Assembly (NCBI GenBank): GCA_027061805.1
Contig: JAMOWA010000034.1
Span: forward strand, 1 to 45,601
Source of the DNA: Thermoanaerobaculia bacterium
Lineage (GTDB): Bacteria > Acidobacteriota > Thermoanaerobaculia > Thermoanaerobaculales > Sulfomarinibacteraceae
DNA: 45,601 nt
Direction: 5' to 3'
The position numbers and the translations under genes are program-made. The notes below the pieces were generated by a model that saw nothing but the letters and a program-made list of their open reading frames with translations, ran no database searches and was not told the DNA's origin. Below, one piece after another: positions 33,785 to 40,940 of this stretch. Within the stretch, counting starts at the first letter, position 1. Each line of letters begins with the position of its first letter.

Positions 33785-34590
33785 TCCACCACGATCCCTT
33801 CAAGGTCTTCGGACGGTTCAGGGTACTTCATGCCCAGCGAGGCGAGGGTGTCCCGCACCACGGTGGCCACCACGAGGTTCCGGTACCACTTCCGGTCGGA
33901 GGGGACCACGTACCACGGGGCATGGCGGGTGCTGGTCCTGGCGAGGGCCTCGGCGTAGGCCTCGCGGTACAGGGGCCACAATTTCCGTTCCGAGAGGTCA
34001 GCGCTGGAGAACTTCCAGTTCTTGGAGGGGTTGTCCAGGCGAGCCTGGAGGCGGGCCTTCTGCTCCTCCTTGCTGATGTTGAGGAAGAACTTCAGGATGG
34101 TGACACCCTCGTCGGCCAGCATCCGCTCGAACTCCACGATGTGCCGGTACCGCTTCCTCCACCGGTCCTCGGGGATCAGCCCGTGGACCCGGACCACCAG
34201 GACGTCCTCGTAGTGGCTGCGGTTGAAGATCCCGATCTCGCCCCTGCCCGGCACGGCGGGATGGATCCGCCAGAGGTAGTCGTGGTCGAGCTCGATGGGG
34301 GTGGGCACCTTGAAGCTGGTGACCCGGACCCCCTGCGGGTTCATGGGGCCGAACACGTGGCGGATGGTGCCGTCCTTGCCGGCGGTGTCCATGCCCTGGA
34401 GCACCACCAGCAGCCGGTGCTCGTGCTGGGCCCACAGGACGCGCTGGAGCTCCACGAGCTCCTCCGTCAGGGTGCGGAGGGCCTTGAGGCCCTTCTTCTT
34501 GCCCCCCCGGGAGGTCCCGGTGTCACGGGGGTCGAAGGCATCGAGGTCGAGGCCGGAACGGGATCGGACGCGGAACCGGTTGGTGTCCAT
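33781..34590 (-). CDS. Polyphosphate kinase 2 family protein
   Basis: Encodes 269 residues from ATG at 34590 preceded by GAGGAG. VLQGMDTAGKDGTIRHVFGPM is the Walker A region, FNRSHYEDVLVVRVHGL the Walker B region and RYRHIVEFERMLADEGVTILKFFL the lid and following strand. NWKFSSADLSERKLWPLY is the C-terminal signature of the polyphosphate:nucleotide phosphotransferase subfamily. It transfers phosphate between polyphosphate and nucleoside mono- or diphosphates; the preferred substrate (AMP or ADP/GDP) cannot be set by eye. It lies 38 bases downstream of the ACBP gene and overlaps the DUF4214 gene. Confidence 0.93.
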   Translation of the reverse strand: MDTNRFRVRSRSGLDLDAFDPRDTGTSRGGKKKGLKALRTLTEELVELQRVLWAQHEHRLLVVLQGMDTAGKDGTIRHVFGPMNPQGVRVTSFKVPTPIELDHDYLWRIHPAVPGRGEIGIFNRSHYEDVLVVRVHGLIPEDRWRKRYRHIVEFERMLADEGVTILKFFLNISKEEQKARLQARLDNPSKNWKFSSADLSERKLWPLYREAYAEALARTSTRHAPWYVVPSDRKWYRNLVVATVVRDTLASLGMKYPEPSEDLEGIVVE

Positions 34591-34628
34591 GGGTGCTCCT
34601 CGGGGGCGGAGGGTCGAGGAGGCCGGAA

Positions 34629-34886
34629 TCAGGCGCCGCCGGCGAGGCGGTCCACCAGGTCCACGTAGGCCCGCATGGCCTCCTCCGGCGACATCCCCTT
34701 CTTCTCGGACCACGCGTCGAACTTGGCCCGGCCCACCGGATCGAACATGCCGGGGCGCGTGCCGGAGGCGTCGCCGGCCGTGGCCTGCTTGTAGAGGGCG
34801 TAGAGCTCCAGGAGCGTCTCGTTGGACTGGTCTCCCAGCGCCTTCACCCGCTCGGAGGCGGATCGGAACTGTTCCTCGAGGTTCAT
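34629..34886 (-). CDS. Acyl-CoA-binding protein
   Basis: Encodes 85 residues from ATG at 34886, preceded by GGAGGAAG. LEEQFRSASERVKAL, LLELYALYKQATAGD, RPGMFDPVGRAKFDAWSEKKG and MSPEEAMRAYVDLV form the four-helix acyl-CoA-binding fold, with the conserved YxxYKQAT and KWDAW-like (KFDAW) residues that hold the CoA and acyl chain. Such proteins buffer long-chain acyl-CoA in the cytoplasm and are uncommon but known in bacteria. It heads a three-gene operon with PPK2 and the DUF4214 protein, a combination that has no obvious pathway. Confidence 0.93.
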   Translation of the reverse strand: MNLEEQFRSASERVKALGDQSNETLLELYALYKQATAGDASGTRPGMFDPVGRAKFDAWSEKKGMSPEEAMRAYVDLVDRLAGGA

Positions 34887-34922
34887 CGCTTCCTCCAGTC
34901 GGTCCGGACCCATTGTAGCCGG

Positions 34923-35075
34923 TCAGGGCAGCCGGACCGGAGGGAACGCCTTGACGTGGCGCATCATCAGGTCATCAGGGAGATGTCCGGGACCTTGATC
35001 TTTCCCATCATGAACGCCACCTGGGAGCTGTCCCGTCCTGTCTCGATGCCCACGTGGGTGGCGGTCTTCATCCGG
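34923..35075 (-). pseudogene. Decayed SCP2 (sterol carrier protein 2)-like C-terminal remnant
   Basis: In one frame the minus strand reads IETGRDSSQVAFMMGKIKVP then DISLM, and in a second frame LMMRHVKAFPPVRLP to a stop. Joined, these resemble the C-terminal strand-helix of SCP2-domain proteins, where an AFMxGKIKVxGD segment is typical. The two frames are separated by an imperfect 8-base tandem duplication (ATCATCAG GTCATCAG at 34963-34978) whose removal would restore one frame. No N-terminal domain can be recognised in the 200 bases upstream. The lipid-binding theme fits the ACBP gene next to it. Confidence 0.35.
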
Positions 35076-35291
35076 GGTGGAACCGCTTCCCGGCCGCCGC
35101 GAGATCCACCAGGGCCGGGGCGATGCGGCTCCGGTGAGCAGGCTCGCGACCGCGGAGCGGCCCGGATCGTGGGCGGTGAGGTCGGTGAACTCGGCGCCGG
35201 ACCGGCAGAAGGGCGCCCGGAAGCCGGGCCTTCGTGACAGAACGACCCGGAGGTGGCCGTCGCCCTCCGCCGCCGCTTCCTGGCCGGCACG

Positions 35292-35318
35292 AAAAACGCG
35301 CCGCCCGGAGGCGGCGCG
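35292..35318 (-). terminator. Rho-independent terminator of the rpsT-purC-EF-G-like operon
   Basis: On the minus strand CGCGCCGCC / GGCGGCGCG, a perfect 9-bp stem with TCCG loop, is followed by TTTTT. It lies about 33 bases after the EF-G-like stop codon. The remaining 35076-35291 stretch is GC-rich and holds no supported gene. Confidence 0.9.
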
Positions 35319-35350
35319 CTGGATGCTCCGTCGATGGGATGGGGTCCCGC

Positions 35351-37444
35351 TCAGTCTTCCTCTTCGTCCTCGCCCTTCTGGGAGGCGGCGATGATCTTCT
35401 CCTGGAGCTGCTTGGGCACCTCGTCGTAGTGGCTGAACTCCATGTGGTAGTCGGCGCGGCCGCCGGTGATGGAGCGCAGGGTGGGGGAGTAGGTGAGCAT
35501 CTCCGCCAGGGGCACCAGGGCGTGGATGATCGTCGTGCCGTCCTCGCTGTCCATGCCCTGGACCCGGCCGCGGCGGGAGTTGAGGTCGCCCATGACGTCG
35601 CCCATGAACTCCTCGGGCGTGAAGACGTCCACCTTCATGATGGGCTCGAGCAGGGTGGGCTTGCACCTGGCCGCACACTCCTTGAAGGCCTTGCGGCCCG
35701 CGATCTTGAAGGCCATCTCCGAGGAGTCCACGGCGTGCTCCTTGCCGTCGAGCAGGGTGACGCGGAAGTCGGCCAGCGGGTAGCCCGCCAGCACGCCCTT
35801 CTCTGCGGCCTCCTGGATGCCCTTGTCCACGGCGGGACGGTAGCCCTGGGAGATGGCACCGCCGAAGATCTTGTCCACGAACTCGTAGCCGGAACCCCGG
35901 GGCAGGGGCTCCATCCGGATCTTGCACTCGGCGAACTGGCCGGCCCCACCGGTCTGCTTCTTGTGGCGCGTGGTGACCTCGGCCGAGGCTGTGATGGTCT
36001 CCCGGTAGGGGACCTTGGGCGGGTGCAGGATCACGTCCACCTTGTAGCGCCGCTTCAGGCGGCCCACCACCACCTCCACGTGGAGCTGGCCGGCGCCGGA
36101 GATGAGCATCTCCTTGGTCTGGGGATCACGACCCACCGTGATGGTGGGGTCCTCGTCCTTGATGCGGACCAGGGCGGCGGAGAGCTTGTCCTCGTCACCC
36201 TTGGACCTGGGCTCCAGGGCGAAGCTGATGGCCGGCTCGGGGATGGGCACGGCGGGAATGATCACCTTGCGCGAGGGATCGCACAGGGTGTCGCCGGTGC
36301 GGGTCTCCTTCAGCTTGGGCACGGCGCCGATGTCACCGGGGGCGAGCTCGGCCACCTGGTGGAGCTCCTTGCCCTGCATGACGGCCAGCCCTCCGAGGCG
36401 CTCGTTGGCATCCCGGACCGGGTTGTAGACCGTGGTATCGGACTTCAGGGAGCCGGTGAACAGGCGCAACAGCGTGATCCGGCCGGCGTAGGGGTCGGAG
36501 AAGGTCTTGAACACGTAGGCGGCCGCGGGCTCGTCCGCGTTCACGGGGAGCTCCAGGTCCTCGCCCTCCGGCGTCTTCGCCGCCACGGGGCGCCAGTCGG
36601 GCGCCGGAACGAGATCCACCAGGGCATCCATGAGGGGCTGGACGCCCATGTTCTTGCCGGCGGCCATGGCGAAGACGGGGAAGAGCGCCCGGTTGCGGAT
36701 GGCGGCGGCCAGGCCCTTGCGGAAGGTCTCGTCGTCCAGCTCTCCCGCCTCCAGGTAGGCCTCCATGAGCTCCTCGTCCTGCTCGGCGACCATCTCCATG
36801 AGGGCCTCGCGGGCGGCGGCCACGGCGTCGGCCATGTCCCCGGGAACCTCGCCCTGCTGGACCTCCGCGGACTCGTCGCCCGACCAGGTCCATGCGGTCC
36901 CCGTGATGAGGTCCACCACGCCGGTGAACGACGACTCCTCGCCGATGGGAAGCTGGACGGGGGTCACCTCGCGGCCCATCTTCTTCTGGAGCGCCTCGAG
37001 CGTCCTCTCGAAGGAGGCGCGGTCGCGGTCCATCAGGTTGATGGCGAAGAGGACGGGCAGCTCGTACTCGGCCGCCTTCTTCCACATCTTCTCGGTCTGG
37101 ACCTCGATGCCGCCCACCGCCGAGACCATGAGGAGGGCGGTGTCCGACACGCGCAGCCCCTGGGTGGCCTCGGTGGTGAAGATGCTGTAGCCGGGGGTGT
37201 CGATGAGGTTGACCTTCACCTCGCGGTGCTCGAAGTGGGCCAGCGCCGTGTTGATGGTGATCTTCCGCTCGATCTCGTCCTCGTCGAAGTCCGTGATCGT
37301 GTGGCCATCGTCCACCTTGGCGAAGCGGTTCACGGTGTGGCTGTCGAAGAGCAGGGCGGACACGAGGGTGGTCTTCCCCGTGTCCGAGTGTCCCACCACG
37401 GCCACGTTCCGGATCCTGTCGGTGCTGTAGGTCGGTTCGCTCAT
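35351..37444 (-). CDS. EF-G-like GTPase (EF-G paralogue)
   Basis: Encodes 697 residues with full EF-G domain order: G domain (VVGHSDTGKTTL, IERKITI, DTPGYSIF), domain II, domain III, domain IV (VDKIFGGAISQGYRPAVDKGIQ) and domain V ending MTYSP-like then HYDEVPKQLQEKII. Compared with housekeeping EF-G several G-motifs are altered: GHSDTGK for GHIDAGK, ERKITI for ERGITI, DTPGY for DTPGH, and the G4 motif is NLMD where NKMD is expected. The histidine after DTPG that triggers GTP hydrolysis in EF-G/EF-Tu is replaced by tyrosine. It is therefore a divergent paralogue, perhaps specialised or GTPase-impaired. It is the third gene of the rpsT operon and ends at a strong terminator. Confidence 0.88.
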   Translation of the reverse strand: MSEPTYSTDRIRNVAVVGHSDTGKTTLVSALLFDSHTVNRFAKVDDGHTITDFDEDEIERKITINTALAHFEHREVKVNLIDTPGYSIFTTEATQGLRVSDTALLMVSAVGGIEVQTEKMWKKAAEYELPVLFAINLMDRDRASFERTLEALQKKMGREVTPVQLPIGEESSFTGVVDLITGTAWTWSGDESAEVQQGEVPGDMADAVAAAREALMEMVAEQDEELMEAYLEAGELDDETFRKGLAAAIRNRALFPVFAMAAGKNMGVQPLMDALVDLVPAPDWRPVAAKTPEGEDLELPVNADEPAAAYVFKTFSDPYAGRITLLRLFTGSLKSDTTVYNPVRDANERLGGLAVMQGKELHQVAELAPGDIGAVPKLKETRTGDTLCDPSRKVIIPAVPIPEPAISFALEPRSKGDEDKLSAALVRIKDEDPTITVGRDPQTKEMLISGAGQLHVEVVVGRLKRRYKVDVILHPPKVPYRETITASAEVTTRHKKQTGGAGQFAECKIRMEPLPRGSGYEFVDKIFGGAISQGYRPAVDKGIQEAAEKGVLAGYPLADFRVTLLDGKEHAVDSSEMAFKIAGRKAFKECAARCKPTLLEPIMKVDVFTPEEFMGDVMGDLNSRRGRVQGMDSEDGTTIIHALVPLAEMLTYSPTLRSITGGRADYHMEFSHYDEVPKQLQEKIIAASQKGEDEEED

Positions 37445-37475
37445 GGGGTGTTCTCCTCCTGGATGATCTCTGGCG

Positions 37476-38402
37476 TCATGTGCGGGGTGGACCGGATCCG
37501 TCCTGGCTGCCGAGCTGCAGCTCCTCCCCCGTGAGGAGGCGGTGGGCCTCCAGGTAGCGTTCCAGCGTCCCGCGGACGACCTCGGGTGGCAGCTCGGGTG
37601 CCGGGGGTTCCTTGTTCCAGCCGCTGGCCTCGAGCCAGTCCCGGACGTACTGCTTGTCGAAGGAGCGCTGGGATCTGCCGGGCTCGTAGTCGTCGGCGGG
37701 CCAGAAGCGGGACGAGTCGGGTGTCAGGGCCTCGTCCATCCAGACGATGGCGCCCGACTCGTCGAACCCGAACTCGAACTTGGTGTCCGCGATGATGACG
37801 CCCCGCCCGGCGGCCCTGCTGGCGGCCTCCGAGTAGAGCATGAGGGTCAGCTCCCGCAGCCGTCCGGCCACCTCGCCGCCGACGATCTCCACCATCCTGT
37901 CGAAGGAGATGTTCTCGTCGTGCCCGGTGGTGGCCTTGGTGGCCGGGGTGAAGATGGGCTCCGGAAGCCGTTCCGATTCCCTGAGGCCCTCCGGCAGCCG
38001 GATACCGCAGACCGCGCCGGTATCCCGGTACTCCTTCCAGCCGGACCCCGCGAGGTACCCCCGGGCCACGCACTCCACCGGGATGGGGCGGAGCCTGCGA
38101 ACCAGCACGCTGCGGCCCTCGAGCTCCGGGTGGCTGCGGAAGGGCTCCGGGAACTCCTCCAGCCGCGTGGCGAGGAGGTGGTTCGGCACGACGGAGGCGA
38201 AGTGGCGGAACCAGAAGTTCGACAGCTGGGTCAGCACGACGCCCCGTCCCGGGATGCCGGGGCTCAGCACGCAGTCGAAGGCGCTGATCCGGTCCGTCGC
38301 GACCAGGATCAGGGCATCTCGGCTGGCGTAGATGTCACGGACCTTGCCGCGACTCACCAGCTGTTCCCCGGGTATGCTGGTGGTCAGCAGGGCCTGCACC
38401 AT
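37476..38402 (-). CDS. purC: Phosphoribosylaminoimidazole-succinocarboxamide synthase
   Basis: Encodes 308 residues, the longer (yeast-like) form of SAICAR synthase. LVSRGKVRDIYAS at the N-terminus and ILVATDRISAFDCVL are the nucleotide-binding region. VPIECVARGYLAGSGW-type residues (IPVECVARGYLAGSGW) contact CAIR. IADTKFEFG and DEALTPDSSRFW are the C-terminal catalytic signature. It ligates CAIR and aspartate with ATP in purine synthesis. It starts three bases after rpsT, so the two are coupled. Confidence 0.97.
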   Translation of the reverse strand: MVQALLTTSIPGEQLVSRGKVRDIYASRDALILVATDRISAFDCVLSPGIPGRGVVLTQLSNFWFRHFASVVPNHLLATRLEEFPEPFRSHPELEGRSVLVRRLRPIPVECVARGYLAGSGWKEYRDTGAVCGIRLPEGLRESERLPEPIFTPATKATTGHDENISFDRMVEIVGGEVAGRLRELTLMLYSEAASRAAGRGVIIADTKFEFGFDESGAIVWMDEALTPDSSRFWPADDYEPGRSQRSFDKQYVRDWLEASGWNKEPPAPELPPEVVRGTLERYLEAHRLLTGEELQLGSQDGSGPPRT

Positions 38403-38405
38403 TCC

Positions 38406-38696
38406 CTAGGCTTCCGTGCCGGTGAGGACCGCGTTGGCCTGCCGCGACAGGCGGGACTTGTACCGGGCCGCCGTGTTCCGGTGGATGACGCCCTTGCGCC
38501 ACGCCACGTCGATCACCGAGAGCGTCTCCGGCAGGAGGGTCCTGACCGCACCGGCGTCCCTGTCGTCGATGGCCCGGCGCATCTTCCGCATCTGGTGACG
38601 GACCCGCGTTCGTACCGCCCTGTTCCGCATCCGCCGTTCCAGCGACTGGCGATGGCGCTTGCGCGCCTGTTTCTTCGTTCCCTTGATCGTTGACAT
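38406..38696 (-). CDS. rpsT: 30S ribosomal protein S20
   Basis: Encodes 96 very basic residues. TKKQARKRHRQSLERRMRNRAVRTRVR and the end KGVIHRNTAARYKSRLSRQ are the S20 signature. It binds 16S rRNA in the small subunit body. AAGGAGAG precedes the ATG. First gene of rpsT-purC-EF-G-like; no clear promoter is visible in the 44-base gap to cpoB, so readthrough from the pal-cpoB transcript is possible. Confidence 0.96.
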   Translation of the reverse strand: MSTIKGTKKQARKRHRQSLERRMRNRAVRTRVRHQMRKMRRAIDDRDAGAVRTLLPETLSVIDVAWRKGVIHRNTAARYKSRLSRQANAVLTGTEA

Positions 38697-38740
38697 TCGT
38701 GCTCTCTCCTTGAATCAGATGGTCCCGGCGGGACTGGTCT

Positions 38741-39574
38741 TCAGCGAATCGTGATCCCCAGCGACCGGAGCTTCTCCCGTGCGAGGTCCGCCTCCGGGGT
38801 TCCCGGATGCTCGTAGACCACGTACTGGAGGTTGACCACACCCTGCCCCTGATCGCCCATCTTCAGGGCGACGAGCCCCTTCTTGAGCTGGGCGGCAGCG
38901 GCCTTGTCGCTGGTCGGGTACTTCTCCAGGAGAGCGGAGAACGCATCGAGCGCCTCCTTCTCCTGACCGAGCGCATCATAGCACTCTCCGACCCAGTATT
39001 GGGCATTGTCCGTGAGATCGGTGTCCGGGAAGCGCCTGATGTACTCCTGGAACCCGTTGAGGGCCAGCTGGTAGTTGCCCCCCATGTAGTCCCGGTAGGC
39101 ACTCTGGTACAGGGCTTCGGGGGTGTCTGCCAGGGTGGGGGCGGCGGCCGGCCGGGTTTCCCCGGAGGGCGTGCTCGCCGCGGTCCCATCCGGGGATGCA
39201 CCGGCGGCCTCGGTGCCGGTGGTCGTGGTCACCGGGGGGATCACCGCGGCTGCGGGTCCCACGGAGGCCAGCTCCTGGGACAGCCGGTCCATCCTGCGGC
39301 TGGCCACCTCCAGGGAGGCCCTCAAGGCGTCCACCTCCTGCTCGAGCCTCTCGATGCGGACGGAAAGCTCCGCGTTGGCCTGTGCGAGCTTCTGGTTCTC
39401 CTCCTGCAGGGACCGCTTCAGGGGGGCCAGGTCGCTCTGCTCCACGGTGATGGTCTTGAGCTGTCGTACCTCGCGCTGGACATCGGTCACCTCGCGATGG
39501 AGCAGGGCGATGTCCTCGGTGGAGGAGCAGGCGAGGGCCGGGACGATGAGGGCTGCAATCCAGATTCTGCGCAC
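38741..39574 (-). CDS. cpoB: Tol-Pal system protein CpoB (YbgF) homologue
   Basis: Encodes 277 residues from GTG at 39574, preceded by GGAGGCG. The N-terminus is a lipoprotein-like signal (IWIAALIVPALACSS). A coiled coil follows (LHREVTDVQREVRQLK, NAELSVRIERLEQEVDAL), then a threonine/alanine-rich linker. The C-terminal TPR domain starts at EALYQSAYRDYMGGNYQLALNGF and continues YWVGECYDALGQEKEALDAF. CpoB links cell-wall synthesis with outer-membrane constriction through the Tol-Pal complex in the periplasm. The cysteine in the signal suggests lipidation, unlike the soluble enterobacterial protein. It follows pal by eleven bases. Confidence 0.93.
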   Translation of the reverse strand: MRRIWIAALIVPALACSSTEDIALLHREVTDVQREVRQLKTITVEQSDLAPLKRSLQEENQKLAQANAELSVRIERLEQEVDALRASLEVASRRMDRLSQELASVGPAAAVIPPVTTTTGTEAAGASPDGTAASTPSGETRPAAAPTLADTPEALYQSAYRDYMGGNYQLALNGFQEYIRRFPDTDLTDNAQYWVGECYDALGQEKEALDAFSALLEKYPTSDKAAAAQLKKGLVALKMGDQGQGVVNLQYVVYEHPGTPEADLAREKLRSLGITIR

Positions 39575-39585
39575 GGATCGCCTCC

Positions 39586-40161
39586 TCAGCGCGCGGTGAT
39601 GACAAAGTGGGCGCGGCGGTTCAGCCGCCACGCGGACTCGTCATGCCCCAGTGCGAAGGGCCGCTCCTCGCCGTAGCTGATGGTCCCGATCCGGTCGGCG
39701 GAGACCCCGAGGAAGACGAGATAGTTGCGGACGGCGTTGGCGCGCCGCTCACCCAGGGCGAGGTTGTACTCCCGGGTATTGCGCTCGTCGCAGTGCCCCT
39801 CCACCAGGATCTTCACCGTGGGGTGCTTCTGGAGCCAGGCCGCGTTCTCCGCCAGGGCCGCCCGTGCCTCCGGCTTGAGGTCGTAACGATCGGTATCGAA
39901 GAAGACATCCTTGAGGTACCCGCGGCGGTTGAGCTCCTGGATATCCTCGGGAAGCTCCTCCGTCACCTCGACGGAGGGCACCGGCTCGGTGACGGGCTCC
40001 GTCACCGTCTCCTCGGGAAGGGGTGCAGGTGTGGGCGTGGCCACACTCTGTGTCACCTGCTCCTGCCCGGGTGCGGTCTTCCCGGTGCTCGAGCAGCCGG
40101 GGATCACCAGGGCGACAACCGCCAGGACGAGAGCCAGACGAGAGATGGCGTTGGTTCTCAT
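39586..40161 (-). CDS. pal: Peptidoglycan-associated outer-membrane lipoprotein Pal
   Basis: Encodes 191 residues. MRTNAISRLALVLAVVALVIPGCSS is a lipoprotein signal with the cysteine at residue 23. After a proline/threonine/glutamate linker comes an OmpA-like peptidoglycan-binding domain: DVFFDTDRYDLKPEARAAL, ILVEGHCDERNTREYNLALGERRA, and YGEERP. These are the Pal signature, with the aspartate and arginine that hold meso-diaminopimelate. It is transcribed first in pal-cpoB from the promoter at 40184-40212. TolQRAB genes are not in the window. Confidence 0.95.
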   Translation of the reverse strand: MRTNAISRLALVLAVVALVIPGCSSTGKTAPGQEQVTQSVATPTPAPLPEETVTEPVTEPVPSVEVTEELPEDIQELNRRGYLKDVFFDTDRYDLKPEARAALAENAAWLQKHPTVKILVEGHCDERNTREYNLALGERRANAVRNYLVFLGVSADRIGTISYGEERPFALGHDESAWRLNRRAHFVITAR

Positions 40162-40183
40162 GCTCCGCCTCCTTGGACCGACA

Positions 40184-40212
40184 ACTCTAGCAGCGATTCA
40201 AGTGATTGACAA
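40184..40212 (-). promoter_or_regulatory. Promoter of pal-cpoB
   Basis: Minus strand TTGTCA (40212-40207), a 17-base spacer and TAGAGT (40189-40184). The predicted start near 40177 leaves a 15-base leader with AAGGAGGCGG before the pal ATG. Confidence 0.72.
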
Positions 40213-40234
40213 GCAAGGAACAGAGGGTGCCCGG

Positions 40235-40828
40235 TCAGGCGTCGGGCCGTTCCCCGGGAGAGGGGGGGAGGCCGCCGTCGGGACGGTCCAGGATCCCGCG
40301 GCGATGGAGCTTGGCCAGATGGTCATACACCACGATCGAGCCGGCCACCGCCACGTTCAGACAGGGCACGAGACCCCACTGGGGGATCTGGACCACGAGG
40401 TCCGCCTCGTCGAGGAGATCCCGGGGAATCCCTCCGAGCTCGGCTCCCAGCAGGAAGCAGGGGTCGGGCGGGTAGTCGGCCTCGAAGAGGTTCACCGCAC
40501 CGGGTGACAGCTCCACCGCGACGAGGGTGTGCCCCCTGCTGCGGACGTGATGGAGGAAGGCACCGGTCTCGGCGGGGAGGTGGGTCACGGTGGTGTAGAG
40601 GTCGGCGGTCCGGGCGGCTTCCCGGTTCCACTCCCGTTCGCCCACGAGGATGACCTCACGGACCGCGGCCGCGTGGGCCGTGCGGACGAGGCTTCCCACG
40701 TTGTGGGCCTTGGAGATGTTCCACGCGGCCAGGGCCACGGGGCGCAAGCCCCTGCGGTAGGCTGCCCTGCGCCGCGCCCTTCGTGCGGCTCTCCGGGCGT
40801 CGGCCCATCGTTGACGGGGATCGTCCAT
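40235..40828 (-). CDS. TrmH/SpoU-family RNA 2'-O-methyltransferase
   Basis: Encodes 197 residues. After a very basic N-terminal helix (ARRAARRARRRAAYRRG) comes VALAAWNISKAHNVGSLVRTAHA, the SpoU motif 1 arginine-asparagine region. FLLGAELGGIPRDLL is motif 2 and VVQIPQWGLVPCLNVAVAGSIVVYDH is motif 3, which forms the trefoil-knot SAM site. It is a ribose methylase of tRNA or rRNA; the exact target nucleotide cannot be assigned. It is divergent from the sensor gene at 40941, with 112 bases between. Confidence 0.9.
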   Translation of the reverse strand: MDDPRQRWADARRAARRARRRAAYRRGLRPVALAAWNISKAHNVGSLVRTAHAAAVREVILVGEREWNREAARTADLYTTVTHLPAETGAFLHHVRSRGHTLVAVELSPGAVNLFEADYPPDPCFLLGAELGGIPRDLLDEADLVVQIPQWGLVPCLNVAVAGSIVVYDHLAKLHRRGILDRPDGGLPPSPGERPDA

Positions 40829-40922
40829 GATGTCGGTTCCTTCCAGTGGTCCACCCGAGACTGGAGCCCTCGTACCTCGGCGAGCCGATTATTCCACAGG
40901 AAAGGGCGACGGGTGTGAACGG

Positions 40923-40928
40923 TATAAT
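40923..40928 (+). promoter_or_regulatory. -10 element of the multi-GAF/PAS sensor gene
   Basis: Perfect TATAAT, 12 bases before the chosen ATG at 40941. Transcription near 40935 would leave a leader of only five or six bases, with no ribosome-binding site. Confidence 0.6.
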
Positions 40929-40940
40929 GGGTACCTGCTC

